A stretch of DNA of 64,000 nt from Chelativorans sp. Marseille-P2723. GTDB taxonomy: Bacteria; Pseudomonadota; Alphaproteobacteria; Rhizobiales; Rhizobiaceae. Location: assembly GCF_902809845.1 (NCBI RefSeq), contig NZ_CADDWI010000008.1, positions 62,001-126,000 of the forward strand, read 5' to 3'. Made by a program: the position numbers and the translations under genes. Shown here one piece after another: positions 55,103 through 64,000 of the stretch (position 1 is its first letter; the number at the start of each line of letters is the position of its first letter). The notes under the pieces are model-generated. The model was not told the DNA's origin, searched no databases, and was given only the letters and a program-made list of their open reading frames with translations.

Positions 55103-55408
55103 GTGTCTGCACGTATCTACAGCCCAGCCAGAACAGCCATGCAGTCCGGGACGGCCAAGACCGGCCATTGGGTGCTGGAGTTCGAGCCTCAGACACCGCT
55201 CAAGATAGACCCGCTAATGGGGTATACGAGCTCGACAGACACTCGCCGGCAGGTGCGCCTGACCTTTCCTACCCAGGAAGATGCAATCGCCTATGCTCGC
55301 AAGAACGGCATTCCGTTCAAGGTGGAGAAGGCGAAGAAGCCTAAGCGGCGTCAGGTTTCCTATGCGGAAAATTTCCGCTATGACCGCAAAATTCCGTGGA
55401 CGCACTGA
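55103..55408 (+). CDS. NADH dehydrogenase accessory subunit, NDUFS4-like (ETC complex I subunit)
   Basis: The 101-residue protein starts with GTG at 55103 and matches the 18-kDa complex I subunit family. It has ARIYSPARTAMQSGTAKTGHW, then WVLEFEPQ, PLMGYTSSTDTRRQVRLTF, EDAIAYARKNGIPF and the diagnostic SYAENFRYDRKIPWTH end. This accessory subunit is found in mitochondria and alphaproteobacteria, where it helps assemble or stabilise the NADH-input module. It lies between two tRNA genes on the same strand, away from a nuo operon. Confidence 0.93.
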   Translation: MSARIYSPARTAMQSGTAKTGHWVLEFEPQTPLKIDPLMGYTSSTDTRRQVRLTFPTQEDAIAYARKNGIPFKVEKAKKPKRRQVSYAENFRYDRKIPWTH

Positions 55409-55425
55409 CAGCGCCATCCACGTCC

Positions 55426-55502
55426 GGCCCCGTAGCTCAGCTGGATAGAGCACCGGCCTTCTAAGCCGATGGTCGCAGGTTCGAATCCTGCCGGGGTCGC
55501 CA
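55426..55502 (+). tRNA. tRNA-Arg (anticodon TCT)
   Basis: A 77-base cloverleaf with CCA encoded. The acceptor stem pairs 55426-55432 with 55492-55498 with one G-T wobble. The anticodon TCT is at 55460-55462, and the T-arm is GGTTCGAATCC. The outermost anticodon-stem pair is a C-A mismatch. It begins 17 bp after the complex I gene. Transposon debris follows 10-20 bp downstream. Confidence 0.95.
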
Positions 55503-56340
55503 GGCAAACAGGGGTCCGTTCTGGACACATGGGTTACATTTTATACCGACGACATGGGTGACGACCTCGTGCCGAACGGATTGTCGATTGTCTGCAAGGT
55601 CCTCGGTTCCAGGTCGATATATCTCAGATCATAGTGCATGAAGCTCAACAGCCGAATGCTCTCGTCGCTTGGCCAGAATGCCATCGTTCTTCAGAGGCCG
55701 CGCGGCACTTCGCTTTGATCCGCAGTCCGCACGTACCCCGGCACGTCCCACTGTTGGTCCTGGTCCGGCGGAAAGCGGCGGGTCCACGATTTCTGATCCG
55801 CCAAGGATGAGGATAAGGCGCGAAGTTTGATCCGGCCTGATACTTGGCCCTTTGCGCCTGGCCATTGCCGTCGGGCGACATCAGGGCGATCCTGCTTGCT
55901 GGCGCTCTGCGTCTTTTTTTTGCGTCAGAACTCTGGCTTGGACGAATTTCCACACCGAGCGATGGTGACAATCAGCCACGCTCATCGGCTCCTTAACAAG
56001 CGCAGCATGAGGAGGGAGGCAACGCCGCCGCAGTTTTGGGCATGCTCGTCTAGAAAGATTCTGGGCCGATGACCTCCCATTTGGCCAAGCGAAGCGCTTC
56101 AACCCGGTTGATCGCCGCGCTGCTGATCGCAACCCCATAGGAAAGTGCCTTGGTCATCCACGCTGCCCTCTAATCCAGCAGCATGGTGAGGTAGACTCGC
56201 CGCAGAAGGAACCCAAGGCGTTCAGCCTCATTTCGTCCGGCTCTAGGAATTTACCCGTCTTTCCTGCGCCGTGTGCCTCCTCCCTTTCAGCATCTGGATG
56301 GGGCGAGGAGGGTTAAAAAATCTTCAAAAAAATTTTGTCG
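55503..56340. other. Decayed accessory patch downstream of tRNA-Arg
   Basis: Apart from the transposase tail, this stretch has no gene I can support. Minus-strand frames at 55645-55971 and 55881-56138 lack ribosome sites, known motifs and normal codon texture. A minus-strand fragment near 56180-56260 reads EAERLGFLLRRVYLTMLLD before a stop, and 56060-56160 reads ALSYGVAISSAAINRVEALR. Both look like pieces of lost genes, but I cannot name them. The patch ends before the candidate small RNA. Confidence 0.5.
55541..55684 (-). pseudogene. IS481-type transposase, C-terminal remnant
   Basis: On the minus strand 47 codons end in TAA at 55541. The product includes MAFWPSDESIRLLSFMHYDL and NPFGTRSSPMSSV. 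The FMHYDL...DNPFG...SPMS tail is typical of IS481-like integrase-core transposases. The reading frame is closed just upstream and no catalytic DDE part is found, so the gene is broken. Repeated CACATGGGTTAC and GACATGGGTGAC motifs lie at 55526-55562, as at the ends of such elements. The remnant begins close to the 3' end of tRNA-Arg. Confidence 0.7.
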
Positions 56341-56382
56341 AAAGCTGAGGAACCTTTCCTGTGCTTGTGGATTTAATGTTCG

Positions 56383-56458
56383 ACGACACGCACTCCCCCC
56401 GCCCCCCAACCCCACAATTGCGTGTCGTTTGCCGGCCTCAGAGCCGGCATTTTTTTTT
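56383..56458 (+). ncRNA. Candidate small RNA with C-rich loop and intrinsic terminator
   Basis: A perfect 10-bp stem (56383-56392 with 56419-56428) encloses a 26-base loop of which 18 are C. Two bases later a 6-bp stem (56431-56436 with 56443-56448) is followed by nine T (56450-56458). No protein gene on this strand lies upstream for over 900 bp, so the terminator must serve some other transcript. C-rich single-stranded loops in rhizobial small RNAs pair with G-rich ribosome sites; that role here is inference. The 5' end and promoter are not identified; a GGAAC at 56349 lacks a matching -10. Confidence 0.55.
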
Positions 56459-56496
56459 GGGGGTTCTCCTGCGGCGACCGGCGGTTTCCTTTGGGT

Positions 56497-59400
56497 TCAG
56501 TAATCCCGTTCGAAAAAGATGCCTATGTCGGAATCGCCATTTGTGCCAAGTCCACCGCGCGCCGTCAGATTATCGGTTATGTCGAGATTGATCGTGGCGC
56601 GGGTTCGCCCGCGCGCACCGGCTTCAACGCCAAGATAGACATTCTCCTGGATATAGCGGCCAGCGCGCACGCCGGCGTTGTCTTCCGCATCGGTTACGAT
56701 GTCCAGATCGTCCAATGTAGCCGCGCTTCGGATGGAGCCGAGCAGCGAGGCGCTGCCCGCCCCGCCGGCAAGATCGGCTGCGGCGGCAGCAAGTTGTGCA
56801 AGCTGCAGCGGTGAAAGCTCGTCAATGCCACGGTCGAAGATCAGCCGTGCCAGCACCTCGTCCTCCGGCAATTCAGGTTGGGAGGAAAAATCGATTGCAA
56901 GATCGGACACCTGTCCCCTGACCGTGACAAAGACGGTAATGTCGCGGCCGCTGGAACTGGCGGTGAAATCGAGGAAGGGATCAAGGTCTCCGACGAGCGT
57001 TACAACGCCTTCCTCCAGCGTCACGCGCTGCGCCAGAATGGAAAGGCGGCCGCGGATGAGGCGGAAACCGCCCACGGGCTGGATTGAGGTGACGGGCCCC
57101 GTCAGGCGTACAGAACCGCCGAGCTCTGCATCGAGCCCACGTCCGCGCACGAAGATGCGCGCCGGTGCGTCTATGTTCACGTCAAGGCGCAGCACGCTCG
57201 GCCGTTCGCTCGGCATTGGCGTACCGTCGAGCGCGCGGGCGCGTTCCAGCGTCTGGACCACTGCGGGGGGAGGGGCGATATGCTGGACATCGATCTGCGC
57301 CGCCCAGCCTCCGAACTGGTCTGGTATGAGAATTTCAGCGCGGCTCACCGACACGCTGCCGGAAAGCAGAGGATCGCGCGTCAGCGGGCCGTTCAGCCGA
57401 AGATCTCCGTTCACCGTCGCGCTCACCAACTCGCCGTCTGTGTAGCGCGCTTCCTCCAGGCGAGCAGTGAGCTCGGCCGGAAATCCTGCGGCCGCATTGG
57501 TTGAGATATTGCCGGAGAGGGTAAGGGACCCGCCTGCCGCCAGAGCGGCCGAGGCGGAGCGGATTGTCACGGTGTCTCCGGAAAGACCTGCATCAACACG
57601 GATCGAGGAAAGCCGCAGGTTTGTAAGCGGATCCACCGCAGTGCCTTCGGCGATAGAAAGATTTCCAGAAAACGCGGGATTTGCAAGGCTGCCCCTGATG
57701 CCAACACTGGCCGTCACCGTCCCGGCAAGCTGGGTGCCGCGCTCGGAAAAAAGCCGGCTGGCAAGGGAAAGGGGCGCGCTGCCACGCAGGTCCACAGCCA
57801 GTCCCGGCCCTGAAAGCGGCACCTGCCCGCTCCCTGAAATATCGAGACCGGCCGGGCCGGAGGCATCGAAGCTGCTTAGGCTTATACGCTGCTCCGTATA
57901 GGAACCCTCGGCAGAGATCTGCATGGGGGTCGCACCCACGCTTGCGAGAGGAAGCGCGGTAACGCCAGAGGCCTGGAGCGAGAAGACCGCTTGGGGGTCT
58001 TCCAAGCTGCCAGTCACGCGTGCCGAGCCAGTCAGCGAGCCACCCAGGTCCTGGTTGGGGATTCGGGTGTTGAGCAGGGACAACGGAAAGGCTTGCAGCC
58101 GCACGTCGACTGCCAGCGCGCCATCGCCGAGCGGCACGTCGCCCTCCACCTGTGCCCTAAGGCCGCCGGGGCTCGTGAGTTGGGATAGTACGCGCAGGTT
58201 GTCGCCGCGCGTCTCGCCGCTGGCATCGAAATCGACCGAGGACAGGCCAGCGTTCCTGAGTTCGGCGGCGGTGATGCCGCTGCCGTCGAGGTCGAAGGAA
58301 ATCACTGGCCTATCGGTCGTGCCGCCAACCGTTACCTGCCCATCGAGCACACCGCCAAGAGCCAGTTGCGGCCGGACGCTATTGGCGATCGAAAGCGGCA
58401 CCCGTTCTAGGGAAGCAGTCAGGTCAAGCGTGTTGCCGATCTCGCCCTCGGCCAAAAGGCGTCCGCCCGCCAGGTCGAGATCGACAGTGCCGAGGGCCAC
58501 CCTGCCACCGTAAACCTCAAGGCTTGTAGGGCTGCGGAGCCGCGCTGCAATGTCTGCGTGCCGAAGCTCGGCTGCGTCGAGCGTGACACGGAAGCCATCC
58601 TGCTGCGGTGCAAGCATTCCGCGCGTGTCAATTTCGGCACCATTTGCAAGCCGTGCCTGTCCGGCGAAGAAGGTCGTGGCGCCTCCAACAGTATCAGCCG
58701 TGGCCGAGAGCGTGGCGACATCGATGCCGGCAGCCACCAAGTTTGTCGCGCGAAGCCGTCCCTCCACGGCCGGAACGCCGAGCAGGTCTGCAATCTCCGC
58801 CTCCAGCTCGCCCCGTTCGATAGAGAAGCCTTCCGCCGTCAGATTCCGAGCCGAAGCCTTTACGCTTGCGTGCTGCTTATCCTCGCGTGGCTCAAGCAGG
58901 ATGCTCGCGTCGAGCGCCCCACGCGCTTCCACAAGCAGTAGAGCCGCCGCCGTCGAGATGTCAGCGGCCTCAAGGGAGAGTGTGCCCGAAAAAAGCCCTT
59001 CTACGTCCCGCATCAGATCGCCCGTCAGGCTCGCTCCTCCGGCCGTAAAGGATAGATCCTCCAGCCTCTGTCCTTCCGGCCTGGTGGAGATACCCGTGCG
59101 AAGGCTGGCTCTCACACCATCGAGAAAAGCGTCACCGGAAAGAAGGCCGGTGACGGCAGACCCTTGCACCATTCCATCGAAAACGAGGTTCGCATCCGTC
59201 AACACCCTGTCGAGCAGCCGTCCTCTTGCCATCTCGGCAAGGAAGCGAAGGCCAAGCGCGTCTTCCCCGCCGGCCACTTCTCCGCTGACGTTAAGCCTGC
59301 CCGCCGCCCGGTTTGTGAGCGTTGCAACATCCTCAAGCGCAAGGTCAAATCGGAAATTTGCCGCCTGGCTCGAAATGGTGCCGTCCGCTCCCAGCTCGAA

Positions 59401-61122
59401 TGCGTCGCTGGCAATACGGAAGCCTTCGGCCAGGAAACCTTCCACCGTACGTGCCAGCCGGCCTGTAATCGTAGACTTGTTCGACAGAAGCGGGTCGAGG
59501 AGTCCCACATCGAGGCGCAGCCCCTCGGCGGTGCCGTCCAGCACAAGGTCGAACGCGCCACTAATCGGGCGGATCTCTCCGTGGGCATCAAGACCAGCGG
59601 TGCCACCGAGTTCGCGGTCCGCCAGGCCGGAGAAAGCTGCAATGTCGGAAGCCAGGAGGCGGTAGTCGCCACGCAGGGCATAATCCATGATTGTGCCTGC
59701 AAAGCTGGCCAGGAGATTATTCCCCCTCAACTCGGCAGTGCGAACCGTAACCGGTTCGCCTGACTGCCATTCGCCTTCCGCCGCCAGGCTGATCGCGCTG
59801 CCGAGAGCTTCGGCAATTTCGGCCCGCTCGGCGGTAATGTGTGAGATGGCTCCGTCAGCCCGGAAGGTGATGCTGCGCTCGCCGGGAATGCCAAGCCCGT
59901 TTGCGGTTCCGCGTGCTTCGAGATTTGCGATGCCTGCGGCAAAGGCGCCAGTGCGAAGGTCGGTCACATCCAGAGAGGCGGTCCACTCTTCCCCCCCTGC
60001 ATCTCCAAAGCGGATGGCAAGCTGTGCCGAAGCCAAAGAGGTCTCGCCGCCACGAACGGGCAGCAGAACCTGTCTGCCTGCCGGATCGGCAATATCGGCG
60101 TCAACCGACAGGCGCGTCAGGAATCCGTCGCTGGCCGTCTCCGCCGTTGCCTGCAAATCAAGCGCTGCACTTGCAAGGTTGAACTCTTCCAGAAACAGGC
60201 CGCCGCCGCTCCTGGCCACGCCGGATACCGCAAGCGATGTCTGCGCGCCGAAAAAGTCGCGGAACTGTGACGGTATGAGCCTGGCGATCGGCCCGCCCAC
60301 ATCAATCGTGAAGCGCAGCCCTTCCGGTTGTTCTCGGAACCGCGCATTACCCGAAAGGGCGGGTTCGCCTGCGGCTGAAAGCGCCAACGCAAGATCGAGT
60401 TGCTCGATGGGACCGGAACCTTCCAGCGTGAGGGAAAGCGGCGGCCGCCCCTCGATATTGAGCATGTTGGCAAGCACGCCATTCTGCGGCTCGGAAAGCG
60501 CCAGGTCGAGGTCAAGCGTTTCGGCTTCGTTGTCGAAGACGGCTTCCAGCGAAAGGTTGCCGCCGGGCCCGTCGAGCCGTTCGATCTGCAGCGCAGTGTC
60601 AAGCGAACCTTCCTCAAGCCTCAGACGCCCCTCGACGAAAAGTTCCGATTCAAGGCCAAAGACACCGGCTCCGAAGGAGACAGACGGCACTTCCAGTTCG
60701 GCAAGGTTGATCGCGATGGGAAACTGCGGCACCGCGAAGGAGCGGGCTTCCGGCGAGGGCAGGCCCTCTTCCGGCAGCGGCCGCCGGCTCACCTCAATGG
60801 ATTCGGCGGCCAGCCTTGCGATTTCCAGCCGCTGGCGCAGGAGGAGGGTTGAGCGGCTCCAGTCGATGCTTGCGCCACTGATGCGCAACCAGATGCCTTC
60901 CCGGTCGGCAACCGTGATCTCATCGATCGAAGCCTGGGAAGAAAGCACGCCATTGATGCCGTTGATCCGGATCTGGCGGTTGGGCGTGGAAAGCTGATTC
61001 TCGATGAATGAGATGAAAAGCGAACGTTCTTCCTCCACACTCTCGGGAGCGGCGTCCTGGGCGAGCACAGGAAAGGCGGCCAGGAGAAGAAGAACAAGGA
61101 ATGTGAGAGCCGGCCGGGTCAA
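56497..61122 (-). CDS. tamB: Translocation and assembly module subunit TamB
   Basis: TamB is a long inner-membrane-anchored beta-helical protein that spans the periplasm and works with TamA in outer-membrane protein or lipid transport. The 1541-residue protein has an N-terminal signal/anchor (about 1-22, ending VLAQDAAPES). A very long repetitive beta-rich body follows, with recurring L-x-G-x-G and AEG strands. The C-terminal TamB (DUF490) domain (about 1150-1541) ends NGDSDIGIFFERDY. Its start overlaps the tamA stop by 4 bases. Confidence 0.93.
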   Translation of the reverse strand: MTRPALTFLVLLLLAAFPVLAQDAAPESVEEERSLFISFIENQLSTPNRQIRINGINGVLSSQASIDEITVADREGIWLRISGASIDWSRSTLLLRQRLEIARLAAESIEVSRRPLPEEGLPSPEARSFAVPQFPIAINLAELEVPSVSFGAGVFGLESELFVEGRLRLEEGSLDTALQIERLDGPGGNLSLEAVFDNEAETLDLDLALSEPQNGVLANMLNIEGRPPLSLTLEGSGPIEQLDLALALSAAGEPALSGNARFREQPEGLRFTIDVGGPIARLIPSQFRDFFGAQTSLAVSGVARSGGGLFLEEFNLASAALDLQATAETASDGFLTRLSVDADIADPAGRQVLLPVRGGETSLASAQLAIRFGDAGGEEWTASLDVTDLRTGAFAAGIANLEARGTANGLGIPGERSITFRADGAISHITAERAEIAEALGSAISLAAEGEWQSGEPVTVRTAELRGNNLLASFAGTIMDYALRGDYRLLASDIAAFSGLADRELGGTAGLDAHGEIRPISGAFDLVLDGTAEGLRLDVGLLDPLLSNKSTITGRLARTVEGFLAEGFRIASDAFELGADGTISSQAANFRFDLALEDVATLTNRAAGRLNVSGEVAGGEDALGLRFLAEMARGRLLDRVLTDANLVFDGMVQGSAVTGLLSGDAFLDGVRASLRTGISTRPEGQRLEDLSFTAGGASLTGDLMRDVEGLFSGTLSLEAADISTAAALLLVEARGALDASILLEPREDKQHASVKASARNLTAEGFSIERGELEAEIADLLGVPAVEGRLRATNLVAAGIDVATLSATADTVGGATTFFAGQARLANGAEIDTRGMLAPQQDGFRVTLDAAELRHADIAARLRSPTSLEVYGGRVALGTVDLDLAGGRLLAEGEIGNTLDLTASLERVPLSIANSVRPQLALGGVLDGQVTVGGTTDRPVISFDLDGSGITAAELRNAGLSSVDFDASGETRGDNLRVLSQLTSPGGLRAQVEGDVPLGDGALAVDVRLQAFPLSLLNTRIPNQDLGGSLTGSARVTGSLEDPQAVFSLQASGVTALPLASVGATPMQISAEGSYTEQRISLSSFDASGPAGLDISGSGQVPLSGPGLAVDLRGSAPLSLASRLFSERGTQLAGTVTASVGIRGSLANPAFSGNLSIAEGTAVDPLTNLRLSSIRVDAGLSGDTVTIRSASAALAAGGSLTLSGNISTNAAAGFPAELTARLEEARYTDGELVSATVNGDLRLNGPLTRDPLLSGSVSVSRAEILIPDQFGGWAAQIDVQHIAPPPAVVQTLERARALDGTPMPSERPSVLRLDVNIDAPARIFVRGRGLDAELGGSVRLTGPVTSIQPVGGFRLIRGRLSILAQRVTLEEGVVTLVGDLDPFLDFTASSSGRDITVFVTVRGQVSDLAIDFSSQPELPEDEVLARLIFDRGIDELSPLQLAQLAAAAADLAGGAGSASLLGSIRSAATLDDLDIVTDAEDNAGVRAGRYIQENVYLGVEAGARGRTRATINLDITDNLTARGGLGTNGDSDIGIFFERDY

Positions 61123-63086
61123 AACGCTTGTCCTATTCCTATGTAGAATGCCACGTCCGGGTCATCCGGGCCAGGATCGAGCGGCACGGCCACGTCAAGC
61201 CGGACCGGGCCGAAGCCGGTGAAATAGCGAAGACCCACGCCCGCCCCCATGCGCAGATCCTCGGAAAAATCGGGCACTGCCCTCTCGCTCACATAGCCCG
61301 CGTCAACGAAGCCGACGAGCCCGATCGTGGGGGTAACACGCACGCGCAGTTCCGCGGAAGCCTCGATCAGAGAGCGGCCACCGACAGTGCCGAGCGGCGT
61401 TTCGACGCCGATGCTGCGATAGGAGTAGCCCCGCACGGAGCCGCCGCCGCCGGCTAGGAACAGCCGATCCGGAGGCGTCTCCGCGATGGGAGGATCGAAC
61501 AGTGCACCGAGTTTCAGCCGGCCCGCCAGAACGAAGCCGTCATCCTCGTCGAGCCCGTAATAGGCGCGGCCTTCCGCAATGACCTGCGCGGCTGGATTGC
61601 CATATTCGAACTCGTAGAACGGAGCAAAGCTCAACTCGGCATAAACGCCCTCCGTTGCGTCGGCCGCGTCGTTGCGCGAATCATAAAGGATGCCCCCCAG
61701 GAAACCTGCCGTCACGAAGTCGCGTGTGCCGAAGACATCGTCCTCGAACTCGGCATAGGCGGCATTGGCGAAGATCCGGGCGCTGAGCTCGTCGGAGAAG
61801 CGGTGGACGAAGCCCGTATCTGCGGTAACGGCGGTTCGTGTGTAAAGGTCGAGCACCTCCCGGTCGCCGTAAATAGAGGCGCTGAAATCAGTCTCTGGGG
61901 TGAATATGCCCGGCTTGGTGAAGGTGGTTCCCACACGATAGGTGAAGTCTCTCGGGTCGATCGTCTCACCGATCCCGGCGACCTTGCCCTCGATGCGCAG
62001 CCGCTCCGCACGCCCGAAAAGGTTGCGGTGGAGCCAGAACGCTTCTAGTCCCAGCCCGTCTACCGTCGAATAGGATCCGCCAATGCCGATGCGCCGCAAC
62101 GGGCGCTCCTGAACGATGATGTCGATCGGCAGGGTGCCGTCGGGATTGATAGCCTCGGCCTCGCGGACTTGTGCGGAGCGGAATACACCGAGGCGGGAAA
62201 GACGCTTGCGTGCCGCCTCCAGATCATCGGGGTCGTATTCTGCACCCGGCGTCAAGCCGGTCTGGCGGGCCACGAAGTCCGGGATCATCCGTTCCGTCCC
62301 GCGTACTGCTACCGGACCAAAGACCGCGTGCTGTCCCGGTTCGACAACCAGCGTCGCGTCGATGGTGCTGGACCGATGGGCGGCCACCACCCGCCTTTCT
62401 ATGATTTCGGCTTTTGCATAGCCTTGCTGACGCCATGCCGCCTCCGCATATTCGCCCGCGGCGATGATGACGCTGCTTCTTGCAGGCTCACCTACGCGGA
62501 AGCCTTCCTCAGCAGGATCGTTAACAGCGTCGTTCCGATGAGTGGCAGGCGGCGCGGCATTGACGATCTCAGCCCGCGAGAAGTGGAAGGGAGGTCCGGG
62601 ATCGACAACTACCTGCACTGTGGCAGGGTTGGGCAGTTCCGCGTCCGGCTGCAGGTCCGACACTTGTCTTCCGTCCACCAGAATAGAAATCGTGCCCCCA
62701 TACCGCGCCTCGACATAGAGAGCATCGAGCAGACGGCGATAGTCGCCCCGTGCCATGACGATCAGTCCAGAAGACCCGGAAGCCGGCTTGTCGCGTTCGC
62801 CCCAAAGCCGGGATGCGTTTCTCAGCCGCCTTTCAATGTCTTCGTGATCCCCCAGAACGACAAAATCCAGCTCATACTGCTGCGGCGTTCCGATCACCTC
62901 TTCCTGGGGGCGTTCCCGCTCGAACAGGCGGAGGCCGAAAATCTCCAGGGCGCTGGCTGGAGGGGGCAAGAGCAACGGCCCGCAGGCGGCCACCGTAAGC
63001 AATGGCCGCAGCAGGTATCTCCCAGCCAGAACAAAGTGTTTATGCAATACCCCTCCCACCGCGCATGAGCCCGCAATGCCTCTCAT
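61119..63086 (-). CDS. tamA: Outer-membrane assembly protein TamA (Omp85 family)
   Basis: TamA is the barrel partner of TamB. I use the ATG at 63086, giving 655 residues. A GTG at 63125 in frame is possible and neither has a strong ribosome site. A signal region (about 1-47, ending PPPASA) precedes POTRA-like domains (about 60-290), then the barrel. GGGGSVRGYSYRSIG is the Omp85 motif near residue 540. The barrel ends DPDVAFYIGIGQAF with terminal Phe. It is followed by tamB in the usual order. Confidence 0.92.
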   Translation of the reverse strand: MRGIAGSCAVGGVLHKHFVLAGRYLLRPLLTVAACGPLLLPPPASALEIFGLRLFERERPQEEVIGTPQQYELDFVVLGDHEDIERRLRNASRLWGERDKPASGSSGLIVMARGDYRRLLDALYVEARYGGTISILVDGRQVSDLQPDAELPNPATVQVVVDPGPPFHFSRAEIVNAAPPATHRNDAVNDPAEEGFRVGEPARSSVIIAAGEYAEAAWRQQGYAKAEIIERRVVAAHRSSTIDATLVVEPGQHAVFGPVAVRGTERMIPDFVARQTGLTPGAEYDPDDLEAARKRLSRLGVFRSAQVREAEAINPDGTLPIDIIVQERPLRRIGIGGSYSTVDGLGLEAFWLHRNLFGRAERLRIEGKVAGIGETIDPRDFTYRVGTTFTKPGIFTPETDFSASIYGDREVLDLYTRTAVTADTGFVHRFSDELSARIFANAAYAEFEDDVFGTRDFVTAGFLGGILYDSRNDAADATEGVYAELSFAPFYEFEYGNPAAQVIAEGRAYYGLDEDDGFVLAGRLKLGALFDPPIAETPPDRLFLAGGGGSVRGYSYRSIGVETPLGTVGGRSLIEASAELRVRVTPTIGLVGFVDAGYVSERAVPDFSEDLRMGAGVGLRYFTGFGPVRLDVAVPLDPGPDDPDVAFYIGIGQAF

Positions 63087-63408
63087 TCTTCGGCGTCCGC
63101 CTAACCTGCGCCCTCTGTCGGACACGTTCTGACGAGTATCCTAGGTTCTACCGCAGGTTCAAGCGCAAGAGCGTGACTTTTAAGGAACCATAGTCCCGAA
63201 AAGTGAAGGTCTTCTGTTCGCGGTCCTCTTCACATTTTGGTGTTTTGGGCCGCGCACGACGGGCGGCCGGCGCGTCATCCTGTCTCGCCTTCGGGAGAGG
63301 TGGGAAAAAATCCAGGCGGGACATGGTGACATATCCGGAAAAGTGATAACTGGCGCTCGGGGCTCGGCGAGATGCGAGTCTGAACTACATGAAAAGGGTA
63401 ACATCGCC
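63087..63408. other. Divergent intergenic region, tamA / glyA
   Basis: A 322-bp region between divergent genes. GTGAAG at about 63200 and CTTCAC at about 63228 form an imperfect stem. AAAAGGG at 63392 is the likely ribosome site of glyA. I see no convincing promoter, known riboswitch or gene. Confidence 0.45.
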
Positions 63409-64000
63409 ATGGCAGCAAACCCGTCCGCCGCAGCGGCCGATACCGAGGGCTTTTTCTCCCGGCCGCTCGAAGACGCCGATCCTGAGATCTTCTCCGTGAT
63501 CCGCAGCGAACTTGGTCGGCAGCGGGAGGAGATCCAGCTCATCGCCTCGGAGAACATTGTTTCGCGCGCCGTAATGGAAGCGCAGGGTACTGTGCTGACC
63601 AACAAATATGCCGAAGGTTACCCCGGCAAGCGCTATTATGGCGGCTGCGAGTTTGTGGACGTGGTGGAGGAACTGGCGATCGAGCGGGCGAAGAAGCTCT
63701 TCAACTGTGCCTTCGCCAATGTTCAGCCCAATTCAGGCAGCCAGATGAACCAAGCCGTTTTTCTTGCGCTGCTGCAGCCCGGCGACACCTTCATGGGGCT
63801 GGACCTGAATGCTGGCGGGCACTTGACCCACGGCTCGCCCGTCAACCTTTCCGGCAAATGGTTCAATGTCGTCTCCTATGGCGTACGGCGCGACGATCAC
63901 CTGCTCGACATGGACGAGATCGAGCGGCTGGCACATGAGACAAAGCCGAAACTGATCCTGGCCGGCGGCACGGCCTATTCCCGTATCTGGGACTGGAAGC
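63409..64000 (+). CDS. glyA: Serine hydroxymethyltransferase, 5' part
   Basis: GlyA converts serine and tetrahydrofolate to glycine and methylene-tetrahydrofolate. The 197 visible codons run off the right edge. They begin [20 protein letters not shown] and include [52 protein letters not shown] and [11 protein letters not shown], all diagnostic. The PLP lysine lies beyond the window. No frameshift is seen in the visible part. Confidence 0.96.
   Translation, partial: MAANPSAAAADTEGFFSRPLEDADPEIFSVIRSELGRQREEIQLIASENIVSRAVMEAQGTVLTNKYAEGYPGKRYYGGCEFVDVVEELAIERAKKLFNCAFANVQPNSGSQMNQAVFLALLQPGDTFMGLDLNAGGHLTHGSPVNLSGKWFNVVSYGVRRDDHLLDMDEIERLAHETKPKLILAGGTAYSRIWDWK

Noticed and set aside
56349-56374. 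GGAAC upstream of the candidate small RNA as an EcfG promoter
   Set aside because: No CGTT- or GTT-like -10 sequence occurs at 16 or 17 bp, so the match is only to one half.
59687-60997. 436-codon plus-strand frame opposite tamB
   Set aside because: Ser/Arg/Pro-rich shadow; tamB on the minus strand continues without interruption and has the expected C-terminal domain.

Overview
The window is GC-rich chromosomal DNA from an alphaproteobacterium, most probably a Hyphomicrobiales (Rhizobiales) member near the Phyllobacteriaceae (Mesorhizobium, Chelativorans, Nitratireductor and relatives). This rests on protein families and gene order rather than any search: lptF-lptG-lptD-surA-pdxA-rsmA, fabD-fabG-acpP-fabF-mltG-yicC-gmk, purN-purM beside a CDP-alcohol phosphotransferase, perM-like gene and hdaA, an NDUFS4-like complex I subunit, an Omp25/Omp31-type porin-like protein, and EcfG-type general-stress promoters.

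Layout. 0-7 kb: the end of a LysM protein, an ArsR regulator with an Atm1-type ABC exporter, phospholipid synthesis (psd-pssA), a PlsC-like acyltransferase, an SDR, and a guanidinium exporter gene behind a two-hairpin guanidine-II riboswitch. 7-17 kb (minus strand): purF, cvpA, radA, alr, dnaB, a cyclopropane-fatty-acid-synthase-like methyltransferase, and ribosomal proteins L9, S18 and S6. 17-25 kb: an ABC-2 exporter pair, then the plus-strand fatty acid and cell wall cluster. 25-33 kb: the minus-strand LPS export cluster with pdxA and rsmA. 33-45 kb: pepA-holC, an AadA-like aminoglycoside nucleotidyltransferase, an ABC-F ATPase, a secreted glycine-rich protein with collagen-like triplets, DinB, ndk, and the SDR-uvrC-pgsA-moaD-moaE operon. 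45-55 kb: an outer-membrane protein, an RNase T2, a VOC protein, a stress-type operon that starts with a 24-residue membrane peptide, purN-purM, the CDP-alcohol phosphotransferase/AI-2E family/hdaA operon, and an HdeA-like protein. 55-64 kb: tRNA-Pro, a complex I accessory subunit, tRNA-Arg, a decayed stretch with an IS481-type transposase tail, a candidate small RNA, tamB-tamA, and the start of glyA.

Functionally the window is largely envelope biogenesis: phospholipids, fatty acids, LPS transport, outer-membrane assembly and peptidoglycan. Mixed in are purine synthesis, translation, replication (dnaB, holC, hdaA) and repair (radA, uvrC). I did not find a phage, a CRISPR array or an obvious defence island. 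The more unusual material is the riboswitch-controlled exporter, two strong EcfG-type promoters that probably place a membrane-protein operon and an HdeA-like periplasmic protein in one stress regulon, the C-rich-loop small RNA candidate, and the collagen-like secreted protein. Start codons were often moved inward from the longest possible frame, as noted in each entry. Family names come from recognised motifs, since no database search was possible.
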